Assembly: GCA_002077045.2 (NCBI GenBank)
Contig: KZ111148.1
Location: forward strand, 1 to 64,000
DNA: 64,000 bases
DNA from: Rachicladosporium sp. CCFEE 5018
Taxonomy: Eukaryota; Ascomycota; Dothideomycetes; Cladosporiales; Cladosporiaceae
Direction: 5' to 3'
In this document: positions 40,847-52,600 of the stretch, piece by piece
Layout: every line of letters starts with the position of its first letter
Numbering within the stretch: the first letter of the stretch is position 1
The notes under the pieces: generated by a model
Database searches by the model: none
What the model saw: the letters and a program-made list of their open reading frames with translations, nothing else
Told to the model about the DNA's origin: nothing
Position numbers and translations under genes: made by a program

Positions 40847-40971
40847 GGGTGCTCTCTTTCCACGAAAGGTGTTCTTGTCAATCATTCACATTCACCTTCT
40901 CTCTTCCCTTCAGTCACTCACCTGAGACTTCTCATAGTCCCTCTAGACTATCCTCATTGTCTCTTCCCATC

Positions 40972-42432
40972 ATGCATTTCACCAACGCAGTATGGTGCGC
41001 CATTTCTTTGGCTGCATCCGCCAATTCACAACTTCTTCCAGGCTTGCCAGCTATCTCCCTCCCGATCCTGACTACGCCCATCCAGCTTGGCCTGGTCGCC
41101 CCATACGGCGTTTTCGCTGCGACTACGATCACCAACACTGGCAACACCAACATCGCCGCAAAGATAGGTCTGTCGCCTGGCACATCGATCACTGGATTTG
41201 GCCCAGGTATCAGCCAAGGTCAAGATGCAGGACCATTAAACCTCGCGGCTATCGCCGCCAAGGCCGACCTACTGGTGGCTTATTCGAGCATCACCCTCCT
41301 GTCTGTGGGGGCTGATCTTACTGGGCAAGATCTTGGAGGTCGCACCCTCAACTCTGGAGTGTACCAGTTCTCGTCTTCGGGAGGTCTGACTGGCCAGCTT
41401 GTCCTTGACGCGCAGAACAACCCCAACGCTGTCTTCGTCTTCAAGTTCGGCTCCACCCTTACCACCGCCAGCGCCTCCTCCGTGGTTTTGATCAACGGCG
41501 CTCAGGCCTGCAACGTCTACTGGCAGGTCGGCAGCTCGGCCACTTTCGGCACTGGTACTGCCTTCCTTGGCGTTGTCCTTGCTCATGCTTCCATCACAGC
41601 CACCACTGGCACGACTCTCAGCAGGGGTGCTCTCTACGCTCTTAACGCTGCCGTCACACTCGATACCGTTACAATCGGTGGTTCCTGTGGAGCTGCTGTT
41701 ATCGTGCCTCCTGTTTCAACCCCAGTCACGTCGGTCGTCACTCTGCCGCCCGTCACTCAGATCATCACGCTGCCGCCTGTTACCCAGATTATTACCGTCA
41801 CTCTCCCTGCGATCACGTCCACTATCAACGGCGTCGTCACTATTCTGCCAGGAAGTACCGTTACCTCGACGGTGACAGCACCCGCAGTCGTTACTACCAC
41901 TACCGCCCCCGGTATCGTTACAACCACCACTGCGCCAGGTGTGATTACTACCACGACCGCACCAGCTGTGACCGTTACCTCGACTTCCACCTCGACCATC
42001 ACCAACCAGGCCAGCACGACGACGGTCACCCTTACAGCGACCCAGACTGTCACTCAGACTGTGGCCACCTCGACCACGAGCTGCACATCCACCACGACGA
42101 AGTGCAACACCAAGACAGCGACCAAGACCGCCACACCCACTCTTTGCAAGAGGGGCGCTCTCTTCGAGAAGCGTGAGGCTGAGCTGGAGAACCCCGAAGC
42201 AGCGATCGAGGCGCGTGGAGCGAAGAAGACAGTGACCAAGACCAAGGTCGTTTCCACCACCTGCGCCGGCAAGACCTCGACGAAGGCTGCCGCAACCCAC
42301 ACCGCCAAGGTCACTCACTGGAGCACTAAGACCCATTGGTCGACCAAGACGACGTCTTCGACTGTGACCAGCACCAAGGTGCCTGCCTGCACTTCGAAGG
42401 TAAAGAGGGACCACGCAAAGATGTTTGCGTAG
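40972..42432 (+). CDS. Secreted ice-binding protein (DUF3494 family), copy B, complete
   Basis: A single exon of 486 residues. The start is the Met of MHFTNAVWCAISLAASANS, a good signal peptide with likely cleavage near residue 19-20; an upstream in-frame Met at 40849 lies in the CT-rich leader and is rejected. The DUF3494 ice-binding domain spans about residues 30-235: FAATTITNTGNTNIAAKIG, LSPGTSITGF, LGGRTLNSGVYQFSS, LDAQNNPNAVFVFKFG, LINGAQACNVYWQVGSS and LDTVTIGG. The long tail has two LPPVTQIIT units, TTTTAP repeats likely O-glycosylated, Cys-containing basic segments, and a KREAE site resembling Kex2/Ste13 processing. It is secreted or wall-associated; ice binding is predicted from family. 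The end is convergent with the aminopeptidase. Confidence 0.92.
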   Translation: MHFTNAVWCAISLAASANSQLLPGLPAISLPILTTPIQLGLVAPYGVFAATTITNTGNTNIAAKIGLSPGTSITGFGPGISQGQDAGPLNLAAIAAKADLLVAYSSITLLSVGADLTGQDLGGRTLNSGVYQFSSSGGLTGQLVLDAQNNPNAVFVFKFGSTLTTASASSVVLINGAQACNVYWQVGSSATFGTGTAFLGVVLAHASITATTGTTLSRGALYALNAAVTLDTVTIGGSCGAAVIVPPVSTPVTSVVTLPPVTQIITLPPVTQIITVTLPAITSTINGVVTILPGSTVTSTVTAPAVVTTTTAPGIVTTTTAPGVITTTTAPAVTVTSTSTSTITNQASTTTVTLTATQTVTQTVATSTTSCTSTTTKCNTKTATKTATPTLCKRGALFEKREAELENPEAAIEARGAKKTVTKTKVVSTTCAGKTSTKAAATHTAKVTHWSTKTHWSTKTTSSTVTSTKVPACTSKVKRDHAKMFA

Positions 42433-42930
42433 AGGCTTCCGGGACTGAATCACTAGTGGCTTGACGGGATGAGAGAGCAATTGAATTATGAGTACTTCGG
42501 TACATGTAGCGAGCAATCGCAGGGCGGAAGGGGAGTTTGGGATGGTTTTTCTTTTCGCAAGATGGGCCGGGCTGTAGAGCTTCGTGTCTTATGGTCACTA
42601 CCTCTGTTTCGTATATAATTCCTCAACGCAGTCCTTACCACATGGTCTTTGTCATCTGCAATCTCAGTAAGTGCTATCGGAGTCATGGGCATGGAGTTTA
42701 CAGAGTCCGCTCTCTACAGAAGTCTGATCTCCCTTAGACTCGTATTCCGGACATCGTGATGACGGAATGTGATGCAAAGCTGATGGGCGAGGAGTGTGAG
42801 TCCTCGGAGGATACTCGATTGTACCCAGCCTCTCATACATGGTGTGCATAGTACTTCGACATCACGGACTTAGATGATACGAGCAGAAGCAGCATTTCCG
42901 AATTTCTTGAGAAGCGGCACATACGCTACA
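42433..42930. other. Intergenic, convergent 3' ends
   Basis: This spacer matches 1041-1546 with many substitutions and indels, so it has diverged more than the flanking genes. Nothing coding. Confidence 0.5.
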
Positions 42931-44982
42931 TCACACACTACTTCCCTTCTCCTTCGCTAGAATCTTCTCAATCATCCCCCGGCAAATCGGATGATAGAAG
43001 TCCTTATTCTTCTCGAATGTCTGCTTGGCGAGCTCTGGCTTGACCTTGAGAAGCTCCTTATAGAGTGGCCTTACGAACTTCATCCTTCCCACGCTCCCTG
43101 CAAGAGCGGCAGCATCGCCGTAGTATTTATCGGCTTTACTTCGGAGAGCGAGGACATAGAATCTAGAGACGATCTCGACGTTCTTTGACTTCTCGAAGGC
43201 ATACGTGCTACCCATGAGCGCGACTGACTTGGCTGGTAGGGGCGTAGGAGAGTCTTGCAGGGCCTCGAGAAAGACATAGATCTGTTGGCCAGAGAAGGAT
43301 GAAAGATCGCTCTTGGTGGGTTTGAAGCTTGATTTGTCATCGAGTGATTGCCACTTCTTGGCTAAATCATAGCATACATCCGCGAGCGAAGTGTCGAAAT
43401 TAGGCTTTTGCGGGAAGCCAGGTTCGCTCAGCCATTTGTGCCACTGCACCTTGGACACCAATTTCAAATAGCTAGGTTCGTCGTTCTTCTCGAAGTAGTC
43501 GTACAAGCAGTTCTTGAATTCACTCGTCTCTACGGACTTGAACTTGAACGTGGTGAAGTAATGCTTGATGAACGGATCCCACTTCTCCTGGCCTACTAGC
43601 TTCTCCAGGTAGTACAAGAACAGGAAGCCCTTCTCGTACGGTACACTCGAGAACGCGTCGTCAGGATCCTTGCCCTCAAGATTTGGCATTAGCTTCGTGA
43701 ACTCGTGACCTTCTCCAAACTGCGCGATACTGTCGCTGAGCGCCTTCCAGCCGAGCAGGGCGCTGAAATCCCGGTACCGATCGTCTTTGTGTACTGTTGC
43801 TTGGATACGACGTTCGAGGTAGGTCGTCCAGCCTTCATTAAGCCAGAAATGCTCCCAGCTCGCGCAACTCACCAAATTTCCCGACCACGAATGTGATAAT
43901 TCATGGGCTATCACGTCCACGTTTTGCCGATCGCCAGATATGAGTGTGGGGGTAGCATAGGTTGTCTGCGGATTCTCCATACCGCCATACGGAAAACTGG
44001 GCGGCAGGACGAGCACATTGTAAGTCGTCCACTCGTACGGGTATACGAGGGTCTCGGCGATCTGGATGTACTCCTCGGTATCGGCTTCGAACTCCCATTG
44101 GCAGTCTTTGAGCTCTTCGGGCCCGGTATAGACCGTTGATCGGGGACCGATTGCTGCGGATGCGATGTCTCCACTCGCCATAGCGAAGAGATATGACGGC
44201 ATGGGCACGTCTTGCTGGAAGCTGTACAGCAAGGTACCTGGCTGACCGTCTTGGCCAGCGCGGAAATCGCTGACTTTCGTAGGCAGTCCAGATGCCAGGA
44301 CTGGCAAGGGCGAGCGCAGATTGAACGTATATGTTGACTTCACGTCTGGCGTATCTTGACAGGGCAGCAGGGAACGAGCGTGGATGGCCTGACATTGGCT
44401 GAACATGTATGGGTGCTTCTTGTTGCTCGTCTGCGCTGGAGTCATCCACTGCAGTGCCGTGCAATCTTTGGTGGTCGCGACTTCGACAACGACCGTGATT
44501 TCATTGGCCTTGGAAGCAGTCACCCCCGGTAGCGTGATCGTAAGTGCTGATCCATAGGGCTCGGTACGCTTGGTCGCGAGATCCCACTCCGCATCAGCGT
44601 CATCAACACGAACGCTAGAAACGCTCAGGTGAGACGTGTCCAAGACGACTTGGTCGTGCCCTGCCAGCTTCTTGAGGTTCAGGATCACGATACCCCATAG
44701 GCGCTTTTGGTCGAAGTCGATGTTGAAGTTAGCGGTGGTGTGAGTCGTCCGCCAGGCGTCGTAGTTAGACAAAGTGTTCGGATCACGACGAGCAGTCTGT
44801 GATACAAGTCTCGATTGACTCTCCTGGGGCATGTTGAGCTTGGTGACCATAGTGCGATCCTGTGCAAGCGAGCTGTACCTGTGTCCGAACCGAATTGAGG
44901 TTGGAGGGCGGAAGCTCGTGCAGGCGGGCTTGAGACGGGATACTGCTAGGCACCTCACGAAAGGAGACGTACGAAAGGACAT
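42931..44982 (-). CDS. Leukotriene A4 hydrolase-type M1 aminopeptidase, copy B
   Basis: 683 residues, the same length as copy A, with all M1 motifs intact (GGMEN, HELSH...NEGW, PYEKGF). Here the frame is also open further upstream to a Met at 45051; the start matching copy A (MSFRTSPF) is used because copy A has no such extension. The Arg-rich presequence-like N-terminus and the internal MVTKLN start are kept. Silent differences from copy A are frequent (for example 4 in 60 bases at 43545-43604), while the active-site region is unchanged, which suggests both copies have been under purifying selection. Confidence 0.92.
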   Translation of the reverse strand: MSFRTSPFVRCLAVSRLKPACTSFRPPTSIRFGHRYSSLAQDRTMVTKLNMPQESQSRLVSQTARRDPNTLSNYDAWRTTHTTANFNIDFDQKRLWGIVILNLKKLAGHDQVVLDTSHLSVSSVRVDDADAEWDLATKRTEPYGSALTITLPGVTASKANEITVVVEVATTKDCTALQWMTPAQTSNKKHPYMFSQCQAIHARSLLPCQDTPDVKSTYTFNLRSPLPVLASGLPTKVSDFRAGQDGQPGTLLYSFQQDVPMPSYLFAMASGDIASAAIGPRSTVYTGPEELKDCQWEFEADTEEYIQIAETLVYPYEWTTYNVLVLPPSFPYGGMENPQTTYATPTLISGDRQNVDVIAHELSHSWSGNLVSCASWEHFWLNEGWTTYLERRIQATVHKDDRYRDFSALLGWKALSDSIAQFGEGHEFTKLMPNLEGKDPDDAFSSVPYEKGFLFLYYLEKLVGQEKWDPFIKHYFTTFKFKSVETSEFKNCLYDYFEKNDEPSYLKLVSKVQWHKWLSEPGFPQKPNFDTSLADVCYDLAKKWQSLDDKSSFKPTKSDLSSFSGQQIYVFLEALQDSPTPLPAKSVALMGSTYAFEKSKNVEIVSRFYVLALRSKADKYYGDAAALAGSVGRMKFVRPLYKELLKVKPELAKQTFEKNKDFYHPICRGMIEKILAKEKGSSV

Positions 44983-45313
44983 GCAATTACATCGATGTAC
45001 AGGTATAATGTGCACATGAGCTGAAGTGGAGAGCTTCGAATGCCAAGACAATGGTGAGGTGTATGGATAGGCAAGGAAGAAGGTAGATCAATTGGAAGAG
45101 TCTACTACAGTGGATAGTGCACTCGTAGCTGGGGTCTCTCACCGCAGTAGATTCTGAAAGCCCACGCCCGCAGCCTGTGGGATAAAAGCGCAAGTAATCG
45201 TGTAGTTGGAACTGAGAAGCCATCTGTCGAGCTTCACGCCGAGAAGTTCACCAACGCGACTTCAACTTCGACCTTTGGCAGTACTGCTGTTTAGAACACT
45301 CATACACCTCACT
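44983..45313. promoter_or_regulatory. Divergent promoter region (aminopeptidase / MOB), copy B
   Basis: Matches 3599-3921 with a few extra bases. A TATA-like gataaaa element near 45181 lies on the MOB side. Confidence 0.4.
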
Positions 45314-46819
45314 ATGGCTGCAGTGTCGCCCTCGTCCTCGCCGCGGCTACCATCGCCACCACCAATAGCAGAGGACCAAACATCGCCTGGCCTCTCACTA
45401 TTCGCGGGCAACTTCCTCTCTCATACCCGCAATGGAGACTCGGGCGCTTCGCGACGCATACGACCTGGCACCAAAGCAGACGACATGGCAGAGGGACCAC
45501 CACTAGTCGACTTGCAGGAGATCGACTCCGCCTTCCAGTTGACCGAACACCTCAAAGCTCTCCACTACCACCACACCCATCCCCAACCGGACACCTCCGC
45601 GTCCGCCCACACCGTTCCAATCACTCCCGAAATCGCTCTCGAACTCGCCCACCCTCCCCCAGGCACAGCCAAGGAGATCTGGCTGTACGAGCTCGCCCGC
45701 CACCTCATCCAAAAGACCAATGGCATCATCATCGCCCTCTTCACCGACGACCCCCCCTGCTCCCCACAAACCTGCTTCGAAATGCGCGCCAGCGAATGGC
45801 AATACCTCTGCGCCGTTCACGACCCGCCCAAATCCTGCGCAGCCATAGACTACTGCTGCCACACGCTCGACTGGGCCGCCAGCACCCTCTGCAACTCTAA
45901 GCTCTTTCCCAGCCGCCTGAACCTCGGCACAGGCGGCACGCAGGGCGACAAGATGCTCAATCAGCAGATGAAGGAGATTACGAATATCTTTAGGCGCGTG
46001 TATAGGATATATGCGCACGCGTGGTTCCAGCATCGGGAAGTGTTCTGGCGAGTGGAGGGGAAGACGGGACTGTATGTGTTCTTCAAGACGGTGTGCGATG
46101 TGTATGGCTTGATACAGCAGGAGAATTACACCATACCGCCTGAGGCTGAGGGGCTGGAGCCGAGGGAGGAGGTGGGTCGGGAGGACCAGCAAGCGCCTAT
46201 GATGCCGAGCTTGCTGCGGCGGCAGGATGGTGCGGATGATGGCGGAGAGCAGGAGCCCGCTGGCAACACGATTATCGCAATGGGGGAGACGACGAGGCGG
46301 CACAGGCACACGAAAAGCGACATGGCACCGCCTATCACGACAAGCATTGCTGAGGAGGCGGAGGAGGAGTATGAATCGCCAGCCAAGCCAGATCTTGAGC
46401 GTGCAGCTACGATGCTGCCCGTTGAGCAGAAATCTGAAGCTGATGATGATGCGCCAGCCAAGGACGAGGAGAAGTCGCCGGTCGATGAAGAGACGGATCC
46501 GGATCTGGGCGTCACACGGAGTGATACTATCAAGCCGTTTCGTGACGTTGAGCAGAGCGAGGTTAAGCAGGAGACGAGTGTAAAAGTTGAAGCTGAGCAG
46601 GAGGCTATACCCGAAGTCACGGTCGTAGAGGTGGGAGAGACCGAGGAGGAGACGGCTACTGCTTCTGTGTTGAACGAGTCGAAGAGCCCGATTGGCACGT
46701 TACAGAGTGAAAGTGCAGATGCAGATACCAGTGCGCAGGATGAGGCAGAGGTGAAGGCAACGGCGCCTGAACCGGCAGCTGGTGCTGCAGAAGAAGCCAA
46801 TATCAGTGTAGAGGATTGA
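45314..46819 (+). CDS. MOB/phocein-family protein (STRIPAK MOB3/MOB4-like), copy B
   Basis: 501 residues, with the same MOB domain and zinc ligands (DDPPCSPQTC, AHAWFQH) as copy A. The domain and the first part of the acidic tail are almost unchanged. From about base 46565 onward the tail (QETSVKVEAEQEAIP...) is strongly different from copy A but returns to a similar end (AAEEAN/SVED). The acidic, disordered tail is probably under weak constraint, but the sharp boundary also fits a conversion-tract edge. Role as for copy A. Confidence 0.86.
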   Translation: MAAVSPSSSPRLPSPPPIAEDQTSPGLSLFAGNFLSHTRNGDSGASRRIRPGTKADDMAEGPPLVDLQEIDSAFQLTEHLKALHYHHTHPQPDTSASAHTVPITPEIALELAHPPPGTAKEIWLYELARHLIQKTNGIIIALFTDDPPCSPQTCFEMRASEWQYLCAVHDPPKSCAAIDYCCHTLDWAASTLCNSKLFPSRLNLGTGGTQGDKMLNQQMKEITNIFRRVYRIYAHAWFQHREVFWRVEGKTGLYVFFKTVCDVYGLIQQENYTIPPEAEGLEPREEVGREDQQAPMMPSLLRRQDGADDGGEQEPAGNTIIAMGETTRRHRHTKSDMAPPITTSIAEEAEEEYESPAKPDLERAATMLPVEQKSEADDDAPAKDEEKSPVDEETDPDLGVTRSDTIKPFRDVEQSEVKQETSVKVEAEQEAIPEVTVVEVGETEEETATASVLNESKSPIGTLQSESADADTSAQDEAEVKATAPEPAAGAAEEANISVED

Positions 46820-47822
46820 AGCAGCGGAAATGCAGGTGAAGATTTCTCTCAGAGGACGTCCGGCTCTGCTGGATTGGGTGCTGGCGTGAGTGATAGACCC
46901 ACAGGCTTTTTCTCTACGGACATGAGATTCAGAGATGGTATGTTTTCAATGTCTCGTCATGTTGCAAGTTGTACGACTGATCCTTAGAGTAGACAAGCAT
47001 TCCTACTGATACCTATAGCAAAGCTGTCGTCGAAGACGTACGATGATGAAGATCTGACGCTCTAGTGTGCGAATACATACCTCCAAGCCTAAGTCAAGCA
47101 CCAAGAAGTGTAGCTCTCACGCACGGCTCAGTCAATGCGCATGCGCGAGGCTGTACCGCAGCCTTGTTGCTCTTTCCAGCATGCCAAGACACGGATAGCA
47201 GCATACACATCTGCAAGCATCCGCGCGGCGCAGTCAAGAGCTGCGAGACTATTGATTGATATGCCGAGGCTGGTATAGCGGTGCAGTGGTTTGCATGAAT
47301 GATACATGGGAGGTGTGTAGCTCAATGTTCACTTTGCTGCTCAACCTCATCCTCACCTCACCTCACCTCTGCTCCTTCCGTTCAGAGCTAGGTGCCACAT
47401 CAGGCTTGACCACCGGTCGCTACTTCACACTTGCCTATGTTACTTCACTACCGTGGTCCTGCGCAGCAAACACAGCTGCGTCATTGGTGTTACCATTCTC
47501 CCTCCAATAGTCCACCACCCTGCGGCGCATCTACCAAGCAAGCTGCTGTGACATGCGCGCTTGATGCTAGTCTAGAGAGAGACTTGTCTAGATTCTCAAA
47601 GACGCCTTCCAGCAGCGTTCTCTGTGGTGCAGCACCGACAAGGCTCACTGTCACAGCCAGACTGGAAAGAGCGTTAGAGTGACGCCTCACATCTCGAGAG
47701 ACGCGGCAATTTCCGTGCAGCCTCTGAACGGATCACTCCGCCTCCATCACCCACCGTAACCCATTGGGATGATCGCATAAGGATCTCCCGTGACTCTTTC
47801 CGCCGTCGCGCACACCGGGAAC
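46820..47822. other. Intergenic, no supported gene
   Basis: About 1 kb matching 5413-6407 in patches. It includes a short cctca microrepeat near 47350-47375. Nothing coding is supported. Confidence 0.45.
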
Positions 47823-49221
47823 ATGGCACAGCGCGCACTATTCGCGCTTCACCTTCTGCTTCTCCTGCCCTCGAAAGCTCTTGCTCAGAACTGCTACTAC
47901 CCCAACGGCGACTTGTCCACGATTGACTATCCTTGCTCGAGCGAGGGAGGTGCTTGCTGTCCGTTGAACTGGCAGTGCCTCTCCAATGGCCTCTGCTACC
48001 TCGAGAACGAGAACTACTTTGAGCGCCATACGTGTACGGATCAGTTTTGGGGCAGCTCTTGTCCGGACTTCTGCTTCTACAGTGCGTACTATGGCTAGCA
48101 AGTGTGTGGAGTCAGACGCTGACACTCTTCCAGATGGCACAGCGGGCGGCAACGAGGCGATCTTACAATGCGATGACAACACATACTGTTGCGACTGGAA
48201 CCGCGTGAGCGGCAACTGCTGCAACAAGGCAGCTACGAGCTTTGATCTCGCGCAGGGCACGCAGATAGCCCTCATATCCACGACCGGCCCGAGGACGCCT
48301 GTCACGTCTTCCGCTGGGATCACCAGCTCCTCGACTACGATCACGGCGGGAACTACCTCGACCACATCCACTTCGACAGCAAGTCAGAGCACGACTCAAT
48401 CAGCAACAACAGCATCGTCCTTACCTACCACTGCGCAGACCTCCACAATAGTCATAGTCTCCACGCCTACCTCCTCCGGCGCATCTTCGATAACGATAAC
48501 CCAGGTCCGCACCCTCATCTCCACGCCCTCGGCCACTACCTCATCAGCCACAGCCGCTCCCGCTGCCCACTCCCTTGCGCCAATTGTCGGGCTTGCGGTA
48601 GGCGTAACATTCTTCCTCCTCATCTGCGCCCTCGTCGCCTTCCTGCTGTTTCGTCGCCGCCGCAAAGCCAAATACGCCAAATTCAACCCCCAACTCTTCA
48701 GCCCCGAGACCAGCTCGGCGGGCGCTACAGATATGTACGCCCATCTCGGTGGCGAAGACCCGTACAAGGATGGCAGGCCTGAACTCGACTCGTACCCAGT
48801 TGCTGAACCCAAGCCGCTGAACGAGCTAGAGGGACCGATGGGCGGGTATGAGGCGAAACAGAAGATCGCAGCAGCAGGGGGCATGGGAAGTCCGCAGAGT
48901 AACGGCAAGTCGGAGAGTTCCGTCTCGCCGATGGCAGGGAGTACGGATCGGTGGTCCACGGTATCAGAGCTTCAGCAGCCTGCAGGTCCGCAACAGCCAA
49001 CTTGGTGGACACCAGGGAGCGGCTTACGGCCAGGCCAGCACTCGAGTGTGCATCCCTTCATGAGACCGGAGTTGCAGCAGGGTCAGGGGATGACTATGGG
49101 GAATGTCCCGGAAGACAGCGCACCAGTCTACCGCGCATACCAGCCTCCGAGCAGGGAAGTGGCGGAGCTAGGTGGGAGTGAAGTGCCGGCTGTGCGGAAA
49201 GAAGACGGGGGAAGTGGGTGA
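47823..49221 (+). CDS. Cysteine-rich single-pass membrane protein, copy B
   Basis: Exons 47823-48081 and 48134-49221, with a 52-base intron (gtgcgt...tccag) at the same codon as in copy A. The product has 448 residues. Signal peptide (FALHLLLLLPSKALAQ), Cys-rich ectodomain (GACCPLNWQC, TYCCDWN, GNCCNK), Ser/Thr stalk, one transmembrane helix, RRRRK and a Gln/Pro-rich tail are all kept. The stalk has diverged far more than the ectodomain and tail. Function is unknown; a cell-surface or stress-sensor role is a guess from architecture. Confidence 0.78.
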
Positions 49222-49616
49222 TTCTCAGGGGGTTTGGGGAGGGTTGGGTATGCATCGATGAAGATGTCTGCGATAGTGCGTGGCAGCAGGAGGGGGGACA
49301 TGGAGAGCCAATTCATGCATGAAGCTGTGCTACTTTGCTTTCCCACACGTGCGTACCATGTTTGCCACGCCACGTACCGTGGTGGCTGGGTGTTTCGTGG
49401 TGTCGGTAAAGTAATAACCTCACATCTTCGGGCAACAGAGCAGTCTCGACTTGCCTTGCACCACCCACACAGAACGAGAACTGCACAGTTGTAGTAGAGG
49501 GAAAAGCCTCGCTCTTAGGAAACTTTCATTCAATGACCCAGAGCTTCTCTGCTCCGCTCCTCTCAGTGCTGATATATGCTGACGGAAACTTTACTTGCCC
49601 ATCTTCTTTACTGCCA
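49222..49616. other. Intergenic, convergent 3' ends, copy B
   Basis: A 395-base spacer between the membrane-protein gene (+) and the former SET3 end (-). Nothing supported. Confidence 0.5.
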
Positions 49617-52600
49617 TCATGTCACTCCCGCAGACCCACTATTCTCCATCTTCACATCCTCTTCCAAAACCGCACTCCCACTTTCCTGCACCCTGCCAAG
49701 CTCAGACGCACTAGCCAGCAGCGCCGGCACGGTCGTAGAAGTCGCAGACATGGGCGAGCTATCACGCTCAGCCTTCGTGGACTCCGGCTCCTTGTCTTTA
49801 GCCTTTGTGCGACGCGTGTAGTCGCTGAGACTTAGCTTCTTGCGGGCTGGTGACGGATTCACTGATGCGACGACTGAGGGCGAGAAGATGGGTGCGCCGG
49901 TCAAGGGTCCGAGAGATGCGGGGGAGGCGGCGATGCCGGTGTTGAGGAGATTAGGTGTGGTGGCACTGGCGGTGCTGAGTGGAGTTTCCAGGTTGTTGGC
50001 AGCGGCGAAAGGGTGCTCTGTGGTGGCGGCATGATCAGGTGCATATTGTGTGATTTGCCGAACGTCGACTTCTGTGAAGAAATCGTGTTGATATCGAATT
50101 TTGCAGGCCAGGGAGGTGCAGGAGGCGTCGGAGCTGCATGCGCTGTAGGTTCACCGGATATGGCTGTATCTGCCATACTGTCGCTCTTTGCTTTTGGTGC
50201 CTTCGTGTGCTCCGACTTGCGCTCTACGCCATCGATCTCATCGTGCATCTCAATGTCCTCGTCTGATGCTCTTATGCTGCTATGAGGCCTCTCGATGTTG
50301 CCGAAACCCTGAGACGACGAGGACGAGGACGGGCGGATAACCATGTCTCTGGTGGTTGGTGAGCTTTCTGTGGTGGGTGCTTTGTGTGATCGCGCCTTCG
50401 AAAGTGCTTCCCGATGCTTCGCATTGTTCTTCGCACACCTATCAAGCAAGCGTTGACGATTCGAGGTGTAGTGTCGTGAGGATCTCGGAGGCGGTGTTCG
50501 AGCCGCAATGTCGTCAGCATCCATATCGCATTGCACGTCAGCGTTGACATACACCGGCCGTGGAAGTGGTGGAGCAGGCTTCGCCGTTTGCTTGGAGACC
50601 GTTGCTTTCATGGTGGGGGGAGGCTTTGGTCGCCGCTTGTTCGTTGATTTGGCTGAGGGAAGAGCGGCAGGTCTTAAATCAACATGCCGCGACGCAGGTG
50701 CCGTGGGCAGATGTAGCTGCTTCGAGCTGGTCGCACTCGGGGTGTTCAGTGTCGATCCTGCGCTGCTGCGCTTCTTCTTTTGCTTGATCAGACCCTCCTC
50801 CGCTTGCTTGTTGAACAGCTCCTCCTCTTTCGCGACCTTTCGCCGCTCCCGTTCGGACATCTCGTACATGCCATTTGTGCTGTAGTGTGTGTTTGGTGTG
50901 ATGTCGCGACTGGCCGAGTCTCGATCCACAGAGTCGGAAGCTGATCGCGAATCGGATGGCTCGTCTTCCTCATCGGCTCTCCGAATCTCGCTGCCTGATC
51001 GACTGTTGACCGAATGTGTGTTGAGCGGAGAGATGTGCTGTCCGACCTTCTTCCTCTTCGCACCAGTCTTGGGCACCTTCGCTGTGTCCTCTATGCTGAT
51101 CACCTCACCCCGTCTGTCCATCCGAGCCATCAAGCAGACATCTCTTGGATGACCACAAGCGCAGGGACCGCAGTTGGCGAGCACTGTCGAGGCCCAGAGT
51201 GAAACGCCTGGCGCAAAGGATGTCGTTGTCCCGTCTTGCGCCTGGAACACCATAGCCTGTGGCCGCGGAGCAGCACCCCACTCGATGGTGATCTCGTCGC
51301 CGGCTTCAATGTCGCGGATGGCCATGAAGCAGAAGTGGTAGTCGGCCTGGTTGGTGATAATGATCTTCAGCTCGGCATTCGGATGACAGCTTCGTCGTAT
51401 GTATCGCACGTCAGTCCCCTCGCTTCGAGCGTCGATGCATACTGGTAGTTGCGGATGGAAGAAGACGAAAGGCTCCGGGTGGACCAGCGAAGCCCAACGA
51501 TTCACAGGGTCCTGCTTGTACTCGTCGGCGTACTGGATGTGACCTCGCAGCTCACCGATACATGCCTGAGGTGCCAAGGGTTGTACAGCAACCAAGCACT
51601 TCCAGGCTGCATATTGATTGTTGGCTGTGACGAAGTTCGGATCCACCCTCTCTTGGATTTCGACTTCCGTTTGCGCTGACAACAGCTCAGGCGCACCGTC
51701 CCATCGCATGAAGATGTCACCGAGTTGTGCGCCGTCCGTGATTTTGGCCACCTCTTCCTGGTCGCCCACCCAGGTCGTGAATGCCTCGTAGATAGCGACC
51801 CCCGCAACATTGCTGCTGGGCACGCTGTAGTTATCCTCGCGGTAGGCACGCAGGAACTCCTCCGAGTACATCGGAATGATGATCTCCGGTGACCGTGAGA
51901 CACTCCGACGATGATGAACACTGGATCCGTTCCGTTTGCGTGACTGACCGGCTATAGAGGCCTGCGCGACGGAGTTCGATGGGCGATGACTTGTCTTCGG
52001 TCGTTTCGAAGGCGGCGGCTGATCGCGCGGACTTGCCGTATGTCGCTCTGGTGGCCAGCCATTCGTCATCGCTGGCGCAGCAGTGTCCTTGACCTTCTTC
52101 TTATGACTTATCTTGACCGTGGACTTGTTGCTGGCTGGTCGCTTGGCGCCGTTGTGTTGAGGTCCATACTTCTCCTCGTTAGCCTCCTTCTGTGCAATGA
52201 ACGCGGCATGACGGTCGCTCTGTGTCTGCGGTCTGCAGTCTTCACACCAGTGGCTGAGATCGTCGAGCGAACTATTGCCGAAGTGGGGATAGTAACACGA
52301 AATGTGCTGCCAGGTGTTGCAGCCATCACATTGCACTGTGTTACCGTCATCCTCGTTGTTGCCGCAGAAGCAGTTGATTGCCTCATCATCGCCGGTGCTC
52401 TCGGTCGGCTGCGCCGTGCGGTGCGAAAACTCTGGGTGGGGTACGACGCCATTCGGCGCCGCGTGTCGATAGTCCTGAACAGGATGCGTGGCGGAATGGC
52501 GGAAGGTGTCTGTCATGCTATCGCGTCGCAGATCGGTATCGGGTGGAGCGAATTTAGGTTGCAGGGTGTTGTCGGAGCCTGCGTCGCATGACGGGAAGCC

